A stretch of 6,735 nucleotides of DNA from Selenomonadaceae bacterium UBA3796. GTDB lineage: Bacteria; Bacillota; Negativicutes; Selenomonadales; Selenomonadaceae. Position 1 is the first letter of the stretch. Each line of letters starts with the position of its first letter. A program made the position numbers and the translations under genes. This document shows positions 1 to 4,595 of this stretch, one piece after another. The stretch spans positions 1 through 6,735 of the forward strand of contig DFES01000152.1 in assembly GCA_002369175.1 (NCBI GenBank), written 5' to 3'. The notes below the pieces were generated by a model. It was not told where the DNA came from. It did not search any database and was given only the letters and a program-made list of their open reading frames with translations.

Positions 1-528
1 AATGGAATGAAAATGTCCCATTTCCTGGACATTCAAGGGACGGAATTGAAATTCAATATACTCCGTCCAGGCAGAACCTGCAGCTACTCCCCCAAGAGAA
101 GATATGCCTGCACCCGTCTGTAGGGAGGAGAGGCTGAGATCCTGCACGGCTGTGGCAAGAAGGAAGGCGGGAATCAGGAGATCCATCCAGCGCCAGGGAT
201 TAAAGCCATGGATTTGACAGTAGGCAAAGACGGTAAAGAAAAGGGCAGGGATAACACCGTAATAGGAAATGCCGCCGTGCCAAAAGCAGAGCGCGGTGAG
301 CGGTGCGGAACTGAACTCATTCCAATGGCAAAGGACGTAAGCGAGACGTCCTGCAAGGAGAGAGAGGGGGAGTCCCCAGAGGAGCAAGTCCTCAAGCCGC
401 TTCCAATCTTGCCCATGGAGGCGAAAGTTTCCACAGGCGGCCAAAAGTCCTGCCAGGATGGCCGCCAAGTTGATCAGCCCGTATGTGTACACGGAAATTC
501 CACCGGCCGTAACGGCGATGAGTTCCAT
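1..528 (-). CDS. Divergent Lgt-like (prolipoprotein diacylglyceryl transferase family) membrane protein, partial at its C-terminal end
   Basis: The frame is open from ATG at 528 to base 1 (176 codons, no stop), so the gene continues beyond the left edge. An AGGAG (complement of 536-540) lies 7 nt before the ATG and fixes the start. The protein is very hydrophobic, with probable membrane segments near residues 17-33, 45-68, 86-104 and 114-131. It aligns, from memory, with E. coli Lgt: YGL (16-18) with the conserved Tyr26 region, AGRLAYVL (59-66) with GGRIGYVL, WHGGISYYG (83-91) with WDGGMSFHG, and D116-xxxP120 with the SDFIAP segment. True Lgt transfers diacylglycerol from phosphatidylglycerol to lipobox cysteines in the inner membrane. 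Here the His103 position is Tyr90, Arg143 is Asp130 and Asn146 is Leu133, so the normal reaction is doubtful. It may be a pseudoenzyme, a paralogue with another substrate, or a decaying gene; no frameshift is visible. Family membership is well supported; function is unknown. Confidence 0.75.
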   Translation of the reverse strand, partial: MELIAVTAGGISVYTYGLINLAAILAGLLAACGNFRLHGQDWKRLEDLLLWGLPLSLLAGRLAYVLCHWNEFSSAPLTALCFWHGGISYYGVIPALFFTVFAYCQIHGFNPWRWMDLLIPAFLLATAVQDLSLSSLQTGAGISSLGGVAAGSAWTEYIEFQFRPLNVQEMGHFHSI

Positions 529-532
529 CAAA

Positions 533-589
533 TCACTCCTGCCTCATCAGGATACGACAAGTCGTACAGAGTTGCACGTTGGTATCCAT
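533..589 (-). CDS. Possible 18-codon upstream ORF with CxxC motif, coupled to the Lgt-like gene
   Basis: An ATG at 589 on the minus strand opens a short frame coding MDTNVQLCTTCRILMRQE, ended by TGA at 535-533. AGAGG (complement of 595-599) lies 5 nt before this ATG, a plausible ribosome binding site. The last codons and the stop overlap the AGGAG of the Lgt-like gene, and the TGA ends 4 nt before that gene's ATG, an arrangement typical of translational coupling or a leader peptide. The peptide has a CTTC (CxxC) motif and spans the inverted repeat at 553-566. I do not recognise it. An in-frame TAG lies nine codons upstream of the ATG, so it is not the tail of a longer frame. It could be chance; the evidence is position and ribosome binding site only. 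Confidence 0.35.
   Translation of the reverse strand: MDTNVQLCTTCRILMRQE
536..540 (-). promoter_or_regulatory. Ribosome binding site of the Lgt-like gene
   Basis: The minus strand reads AGGAG, then TGATTTG, then ATG at 528. The 7-nt spacing is near optimal and decides the start of the Lgt-like gene. The site overlaps the stop region of the 18-codon ORF. Confidence 0.75.
553..566. repeat. Inverted repeat TACGAC-AA-GTCGTA
   Basis: Two perfect 6-bp arms are separated by AA. As RNA it would form a 5-bp stem with a CAAG loop. It lies 25-38 bp upstream of the Lgt-like start, inside the 18-codon ORF. It could be an operator or an mRNA hairpin acting on ribosome access, or simply the result of the TGT-ACG-ACT-TGT-CGT codons. 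No function can be assigned from sequence alone. Confidence 0.35.
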
Positions 590-626
590 TGTAACCTCTT
601 TTTTCTCAAAAAACTACCCCTCATGG

Positions 627-655
627 ATGAAAATCCTCAAAAAGTGTGATATAAT
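627..655 (+). promoter_or_regulatory. Promoter of the DUF1858 gene (extended -10)
   Basis: A perfect TATAAT at 650-655 is preceded by TGA (TGN extended -10) at 647-649. ATGAAA at 627-632 matches four of six bases of the -35 consensus at the ideal 17-nt spacing. Transcription should start near 662, giving a leader of about 88 nt before the ATG at 750. This is the best sigma-70/sigma-A-type promoter in the window. Confidence 0.7.
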
Positions 656-677
656 GATGTGCGCTCAGTGAATACGA

Positions 678-722
678 GAACCTGCTGCGGTGTAAGCGGG
701 TTCGGAGGAACGGAGCCGTTCC
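678..722 (+). promoter_or_regulatory. Two tandem hairpins in the 5' leader of the DUF1858 gene
   Basis: Hairpin 1 (678-703) pairs GAACCTGC (678-685) with GCGGGTTC (696-703): eight pairs including one G-U, with a 10-nt loop. Hairpin 2 (707-722) pairs GGAACG with CGTTCC around a GAGC loop. No U-tract follows, so neither is an intrinsic terminator. The leader also carries GTGAATA twice (668-674 and 728-734). I do not recognise a riboswitch class. It may stabilise the mRNA or regulate translation of the small gene downstream. Confidence 0.45.
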
Positions 723-749
723 TTTGCGTGAATAGGGAGGTTTTATACT

Positions 750-947
750 ATGACGATTACGAAAGATATGAGCATTATGGAAGTTGTGCAGAAGTATCCG
801 GACACTGTTTCGGTGTTTGCGAACGCTGGCATGGGATGCATTGGCTGTGCGGCAGCCCGCTTTGAGAATATCGAGCAGGGTGCTCTTGCTCACGGGATTG
901 ATGTGGATGCTCTCATCAATGGGCTGAACGACGTGGCGAAGCATTGA
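750..947 (+). CDS. DUF1858 / hybrid-cluster-protein-associated redox disulfide domain protein
   Basis: This 65-residue soluble protein consists of one small helical domain. It begins with the family pattern ITKDMSIMEVVQKYP (residues 3-17), followed by a glycine-rich turn GMGCIGCAA (27-35) carrying Cys30 and Cys33 as a CxxC pair, then the ENIEQGALAHGID segment (39-51). These features fit DUF1858/TIGR03980, found free-standing or fused to larger redox proteins in anaerobes. The CxxC is believed to act as a redox disulfide or metal-binding site; the partner is unknown and no hybrid cluster protein gene is visible here. GGGAGG at 735-740, 9 nt from the ATG, supports the start. It has its own promoter and terminator, so it is probably expressed alone. 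Confidence 0.9.
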   Translation: MTITKDMSIMEVVQKYPDTVSVFANAGMGCIGCAAARFENIEQGALAHGIDVDALINGLNDVAKH

Positions 948-975
948 GGCTGGCGTAGTCTTATTTGCAGACAGG

Positions 976-1017
976 ATACCATCGTCATCATGAAAAGTGA
1001 TGGGCGATGGTATTTTT
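976..1017 (+). terminator. Intrinsic terminator after the DUF1858 gene
   Basis: ATACCATCG (976-984) pairs perfectly with CGATGGTAT (1005-1013). Inside, CATCA (986-990) pairs with TGATG (998-1002), separated from the outer stem by a small 1x2 internal loop. The apical loop is TGAAAAG. A T-run follows (1013-1017), with a further T-rich stretch to 1028. It lies 28 nt after the DUF1858 stop and separates that unit from the ispD cluster. Confidence 0.88.
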
Positions 1018-1026
1018 GATTTCTTT

Positions 1027-1060
1027 TTGCGTTTCCTTTTCGACAATTTTATAGTATGAT
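1027..1060 (+). promoter_or_regulatory. Putative promoter of the ispD-thyX cluster
   Basis: Two overlapping -10 candidates occur just after the terminator: TATAGT (1050-1055), with TTGCGT (1027-1032) 17 nt upstream, and TATGAT (1055-1060), with a weak TTTCCT at 1032-1037. Neither -35 is strong. Position supports a promoter here, because a terminator precedes it and ispD begins at 1104. Which pair is used cannot be decided from sequence. Confidence 0.45.
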
Positions 1061-1088
1061 AGTAGGACAGAGGTACATGAAACTTTTG

Positions 1089-1094
1089 AGGAGG
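1089..1094 (+). promoter_or_regulatory. Ribosome binding site deciding the ispD start (GTG 1104)
   Basis: AGGAGG lies 9 nt before GTG at 1104, the codon immediately before the conserved VTAVFPAAG start of IspD. The longer in-frame ATG at 1056 lies inside the likely -10 region, so it is probably not transcribed as a start. Confidence 0.8.
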
Positions 1095-1103
1095 CTTTTC
1101 CGG

Positions 1104-1802
1104 GTGGTTACAGCTGTATTTCCAGCGGCAGGACAGGGACGCCGCATGAATGTGGGAAGCAACAAGGTTTTTCTGAACTTGGTGGGAAAGCCGATTCTAG
1201 TGCATACGCTGCAGCGTTTTTCCCGCTCTAAGAATATTGATCATCTTGTTGTTGTTGTTGCGGCAGAGGATGTATCCTTTGTCCGCAACCTGCTGAAGGC
1301 AGTTCCCGGACTGAAGCCGTATCAGGTGGTCGCGGGTGGATCGGAGCGGCAGTATTCCATTGCCAATGGATTGGCAGTGGTGCCGGAGAACTCCGACGTT
1401 GTGCTTGTTCATGATGCGGCGCGCCCCTTGATCGGTGTCGAGACCATTGATCGGGTTGTTGCAGGGGCGAGGGAGATTGGCGGTGCCATTGCGGCAGTGC
1501 CTGAGAAAAACACGGTGAAGGTGGTCGGGGAGGACGGCATTGTCAAGGAAACCCCGCCAAGAAAGAAACTTTGGGAGGTACAGACACCACAGGGGTTTCG
1601 CAAGGACATCCTTTTGGAAGCCTATCGGAAGGCTGCGGAGGACGGTTTTTTGGGAACGGATGATTCCAGCCTCGTTGAGCGGCTGGGGGTTCCCGTGAAG
1701 GTGGTGGAAGGCGATTATTGCAACATCAAGGTGACGACGCCGGAAGATCTGCTCATCGCAGAGGCGTTTCTGCAGAAGCAGCGCCAAGGGTGTGTTGATT
1801 AA
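1104..1802 (+). CDS. ispD: 2-C-methyl-D-erythritol 4-phosphate cytidylyltransferase (IspD)
   Basis: IspD couples CTP to 2-C-methyl-D-erythritol 4-phosphate to give CDP-ME, the third step of the MEP isoprenoid pathway, in the cytosol. Counting from GTG 1104, the protein has 232 residues, normal for the family. The nucleotide-binding loop PAAGQGRRM is at 7-15, with Arg14 and Lys21 matching the catalytic Arg20 and Lys27 of E. coli. Other conserved blocks are GGSERQYSIANGL, VLVHDAARPLI, PEKNTVKVV, WEVQTPQGF, TDDSSLVE and, near the end, CNIKVTTPEDL. Two further in-frame ATGs (1056, 1077) would add non-homologous residues; the AGGAGG at 1089-1094 favours GTG. It is followed by ispF after an 89-nt gap. 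Confidence 0.95.
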   Translation: MVTAVFPAAGQGRRMNVGSNKVFLNLVGKPILVHTLQRFSRSKNIDHLVVVVAAEDVSFVRNLLKAVPGLKPYQVVAGGSERQYSIANGLAVVPENSDVVLVHDAARPLIGVETIDRVVAGAREIGGAIAAVPEKNTVKVVGEDGIVKETPPRKKLWEVQTPQGFRKDILLEAYRKAAEDGFLGTDDSSLVERLGVPVKVVEGDYCNIKVTTPEDLLIAEAFLQKQRQGCVD

Positions 1803-1872
1803 TTCACTCACCCCGTCTTCACGGTTCTTGGGAAAGTTCTTCTCAAAAGTAAAAAATCATGAATTTTTAAAA

Positions 1873-1888
1873 CAGGAGGCAGATCCTG
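1873..1888 (+). promoter_or_regulatory. ispF ribosome binding site within a small hairpin
   Basis: AGGAGG (1874-1879) is the ribosome binding site of ispF, unusually far (12 nt) from its ATG at 1892. CAGGA (1873-1877) can pair with TCCTG (1884-1888) around GGCAGA, which would partly hide the site. A five-pair stem is weak, so a regulatory role is only a possibility. The rest of the 1803-1891 gap shows no terminator and no clear promoter. Confidence 0.4.
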
Positions 1889-1891
1889 ACT

Positions 1892-2368
1892 ATGACGAGA
1901 TTTGGTATGGGGTACGATGTTCATCGATTGGTAGAGGGAAGAAAACTCATTCTTGGAGGTGTGGAGATTCCGCACACTTTGGGGCTATTGGGGCACTCGG
2001 ATGCGGATGTTTTGCTTCACGCGATTTCCGATGCGCTTTTGGGGGCGGCGGCTCTTGGGGATATCGGCAGGCATTTTCCCGATACGGATTCCCGGTATGC
2101 AGGAGCGGACAGCAGGAAGCTTTTGGCGCAAGTCGTGGAGATGATCCGGGAGAAGGGGTATGTGGTGGGCAATGTAGATGCCACTGTGGTGGCACAAAAG
2201 CCAAAGCTCATGCCGTTCATTCCGCAGATGAACGAGAATATCGCAGAGGTGCTTGGTCTTGACTTGGATCAGGTGAACGTAAAGGCGACTACGGAAGAGA
2301 AACTCGGCTTTACAGGAACGGAACAGGGAATTTCCGCTTATGCGGTGGTCGGCCTCGAAAAAGTGTAA
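1892..2368 (+). CDS. ispF: 2-C-methyl-D-erythritol 2,4-cyclodiphosphate synthase (IspF)
   Basis: IspF cyclises CDP-ME 2-phosphate to ME-cyclodiphosphate with release of CMP, the fifth step of the MEP pathway; the family is a homotrimer with zinc at the subunit interface. The protein has 158 residues, the normal size. The start GMGYDVHRL places metal ligands Asp9 and His11, with the third ligand His43 in LLHAISDALLGAAALGDIG (41-59). GHSDAD (34-39), HFPDTD (61-66) and KATTEEKLGFTGTEQG (131-146) are the usual signatures. All expected active-site residues are present. It sits after ispD as in many bacteria; the diguanylate cyclase gene starts 28 nt after its stop, which suggests one transcript. 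Confidence 0.97.
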   Translation: MTRFGMGYDVHRLVEGRKLILGGVEIPHTLGLLGHSDADVLLHAISDALLGAAALGDIGRHFPDTDSRYAGADSRKLLAQVVEMIREKGYVVGNVDATVVAQKPKLMPFIPQMNENIAEVLGLDLDQVNVKATTEEKLGFTGTEQGISAYAVVGLEKV

Positions 2369-2396
2369 TCGCTGGCGATAAGGCAGGGTGGTTGGC

Positions 2397-3812
2397 ATGA
2401 ATTCTTTCAAGTCCATAAGAATGGGGATCATTGCGGTCAGCCTCATCGTATTCGTCATTACGACCTGTTGCCTTGGTGGAATCTTTGTTTATCATATTCT
2501 GCAGGAAAACAGGGAACAGCTTCGGAGTTATCGGGAAGAATTGGAAGCGCTTGTGGATGAGAGAATGTCCAGTGAGACGCAGATTGTTCTGGGCATGATT
2601 CAGGAAATCTACCAGCGCCAAATGGAAGGCACGCTCACGGAGCAGCAAGCGCAGAAGGACGCAGCGGATATTGTACGTTCCATCCGCTATGACCGCGGGG
2701 AAGGATATTTCTGGATTGATACAGAAGATGGTGTCAATGTCGTTTTGCTGGGCAGAGAGACCGAGGGTCTGTCGCGCATCGATCTTACAGACCCTACGGG
2801 AAAGCGGATCATCGAGGAAATCATTGCCAATGGAAGGCAGGAAGGCGGAGGCTATACGGATTTCATGTTTCCAAAGCCGGGCGAAGAGACGGCTTTGCCC
2901 AAGCGCGCCTACGCAACGCTCTTTGCACCGTGGGGATGGGTGATCGGTACGGGAGTCTGGACGGATAACATCGACCGCATGGTGGCGGAGCGCGAGACTG
3001 TCCTGGCAAAGAAACTCAGGGACAATCTGTTCGGTGTGGGCTTCATTCTCGTCCTCCTGCAAGGCTTGTTCGTTTTTATGGCGCTGTATATGGGTGAGCG
3101 TATATCCAGGCCGGTTCTGACCATAACGGAGCATTTGCGACGAATGGGCTCCGGGGATCTGAGCATGGATGGCGAAATGAAGGAGGGAATCCGTCAGCTC
3201 ATAAAACGCAAGGATGAACTGGGCGTTATGGGGAGAGCCTTGCAGGAAATGCATGAAAGGCTTTGCGACTATCAGTCGGCCATTCTCGGCATGGCTCGCA
3301 ATGATGCGTTGACGGGGCTTGCCAACCGCAGGTATTTCCAGGAATATGTGGAGAAAGAAAGGGGCATCAAGAACTTTATTCTCATTGCCCTGGATCTGGA
3401 TCACTTCAAGGAAGTCAATGATACGTGGGGACATCAGACGGGAGATGCAGCCTTGCTGATTCTGGCAGAGCTTTTGAAAACATCGTTTTCAGACGGACTC
3501 AATGTCAGGACCGGAGGGGATGAATTCCTTGTGGTTCTGTCCGGAAAGGTGGAGTTGGCCGAGGTTGAGGAGCGGCTGGAGCGCTTCATGAAACAGCTGG
3601 TTGCTATCTATGCTACGGATCCCGGACTGGAGAAATTGACGATCAGCGGAGGCGTGGCATCTTCCATGGAGCAGGGGGAGCCGATTGACATTCTGCTGCA
3701 GCGAAGCGATGCGGCACTTTATCAGGCGAAGCTTGCGGGACGTTCCTGCTACCGTGTTTATGATGCATCTATGGAAACCATGTTTCGGGATTCATCGTCA
3801 GAAGAAAAGTAG
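2397..3812 (+). CDS. Membrane-bound diguanylate cyclase with Cache sensor, HAMP and GGDEF domains
   Basis: This protein (471 residues from ATG 2397) makes cyclic di-GMP from two GTP, probably in response to an extracytoplasmic signal. Order: TM1 about 9-32; a single Cache_2-type sensor about 40-195, recognisable from GYFWID (103-108), the DPTGK segment (132-136), MFPKPG and FAPWGWVIGTGVW (176-188); TM2 about 212-233; HAMP about 234-285; GGDEF 298-456. The catalytic domain has DALTGLANRR (303-312), metal-binding Asp333 in ALDLDHFKEVND, the intact signature RTGGDEF (371-377), and ISGGVA with ALYQAK. The RxxD inhibitory motif normally upstream of GGDEF is absent (SFSDGLNV at 363-370). There is no EAL domain. 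A GTG at 2388 is an alternative start, but GGGTGG at 2386-2391 is better placed for the ATG. The ligand is unknown. It lies between ispF and cysE with gaps of 28 and 27 nt, so it is probably co-transcribed. Confidence 0.92.
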   Translation: MNSFKSIRMGIIAVSLIVFVITTCCLGGIFVYHILQENREQLRSYREELEALVDERMSSETQIVLGMIQEIYQRQMEGTLTEQQAQKDAADIVRSIRYDRGEGYFWIDTEDGVNVVLLGRETEGLSRIDLTDPTGKRIIEEIIANGRQEGGGYTDFMFPKPGEETALPKRAYATLFAPWGWVIGTGVWTDNIDRMVAERETVLAKKLRDNLFGVGFILVLLQGLFVFMALYMGERISRPVLTITEHLRRMGSGDLSMDGEMKEGIRQLIKRKDELGVMGRALQEMHERLCDYQSAILGMARNDALTGLANRRYFQEYVEKERGIKNFILIALDLDHFKEVNDTWGHQTGDAALLILAELLKTSFSDGLNVRTGGDEFLVVLSGKVELAEVEERLERFMKQLVAIYATDPGLEKLTISGGVASSMEQGEPIDILLQRSDAALYQAKLAGRSCYRVYDASMETMFRDSSSEEK

Positions 3813-3839
3813 AATTTGCAGAAATGAGGTAACTCCAAC

Positions 3840-4595
3840 ATGAAGTTTTTTTCACGGATCCGCAGGGATATCCGTGTTGTTTTTGAGCGCGACCCGGCAG
3901 CCAAAAGCGTTTGGGAGGTAGTGCTCTGCTATTCGGGGCTCCATGCTATCTGGATGCATCGGGTGGCACATGTCCTGTATCTTCGGGGGTGGGTTCTTCT
4001 TCCACGCATTATCTCAAATGTATGTCGGTTCTTTACAGGCATCGAGATTCATCCGGGAGCGTCCATTGGCGAAGGCCTGTTCATTGACCATGGCACGGGG
4101 ATTGTCATTGGAGAAACGGCGGAACTGGGGCGGAATGTGACGCTCTATCAGGGGGTTACGCTCGGCGGAACGGGAAAGGAAAAGGGGAAGCGCCATCCGA
4201 CCATCGGCGATAACGTGGTGATTGCTACCGGAGCCAAGGTGCTTGGCTCCTTTACTGTCGGCAGCCATGCGAAAATCGGCGCGGGCTCTGTGGTTCTCAA
4301 GGAAGTGCCGCCCCATGCTACTGTGGTGGGAATACCGGGGCGGGTCGTGGTTATGGGCGGCCAGCGTGTGCATACCGTCGATGAGATGAAACGCGCCCAG
4401 GCGCTGCTGCCGTTGCTGGAGGGAGAGGAAGTCCGGGAACTGGAGGAAGAGTTCGATGTGGATCTTGACCATTGCGCCCTGCCGGATCCCGAGGAGGAAA
4501 TGCGCCGTTCCATGCTGGAACAGATACAAGCATTGGAAAAAAGGGTAGCCGAATTGGAGCAGAAATTGGAGGAAAAATATGCTGAAAGTTTATAA
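3840..4595 (+). CDS. cysE: Serine O-acetyltransferase (CysE), short Firmicute type with C-terminal coiled coil
   Basis: CysE transfers acetyl from acetyl-CoA to L-serine, giving O-acetylserine, the committed step of cysteine synthesis in the cytosol. The protein has 251 residues. A helical N-terminal part (about 1-65) is followed by a left-handed beta helix of hexapeptide repeats (about 66-170). Catalytic His84 is in FIDHGTG (81-87), and Glu69 in GIEIHPGA replaces the E. coli Asp143, as is common in Gram-positive forms. GETAELG, TLGGTGKEKGKRHP and GAGSVVLKEVPPHATVVGIPGR are typical. Residues 218-248 (EEEMRRS through LEQKLEEKY) form a likely coiled coil, probably for subunit association. GAGG lies upstream of the ATG. 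The last 17 nt overlap the start of cysS. I see no T-box or riboswitch upstream, only a 27-nt gap. Confidence 0.95.
   Translation: MKFFSRIRRDIRVVFERDPAAKSVWEVVLCYSGLHAIWMHRVAHVLYLRGWVLLPRIISNVCRFFTGIEIHPGASIGEGLFIDHGTGIVIGETAELGRNVTLYQGVTLGGTGKEKGKRHPTIGDNVVIATGAKVLGSFTVGSHAKIGAGSVVLKEVPPHATVVGIPGRVVVMGGQRVHTVDEMKRAQALLPLLEGEEVRELEEEFDVDLDHCALPDPEEEMRRSMLEQIQALEKRVAELEQKLEEKYAESL
4568..4572 (+). promoter_or_regulatory. Ribosome binding site of cysS, inside the end of cysE
   Basis: GGAGG sits 6 nt before ATG 4579 and within the codons of the cysE coiled coil. It fixes the cysS start and the 17-nt overlap, which favours translational coupling of the two cysteine genes. Confidence 0.8.

Noticed and set aside
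208..594. Plus-strand open frame of 128 codons
   Set aside because: It is antisense to the Lgt-like gene, has low-complexity composition and no family resemblance. The minus strand gives a clear membrane protein with a good ribosome binding site.
707..725. Hairpin followed by TTT as a possible attenuator terminator in the DUF1858 leader
   Set aside because: Only three T residues follow and then GCG, so there is no proper U-tract.
621..1046. Minus-strand open frame of 141 codons opposite the DUF1858 gene
   Set aside because: It crosses the terminator, the DUF1858 coding region and its promoter, shows no recognisable motif and lacks a convincing ribosome binding site.
1792..2262. Plus-strand frame overlapping ispF
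   Set aside because: It is the +1 shadow of ispF, rich in Gly/Cys/Arg with no homology, while ispF itself is complete.
2310..3434. Long minus-strand open frame (374 codons) opposite the diguanylate cyclase
   Set aside because: The plus strand codes an unmistakable Cache-HAMP-GGDEF protein. The antisense product has no domain I recognise and is a frame shadow.
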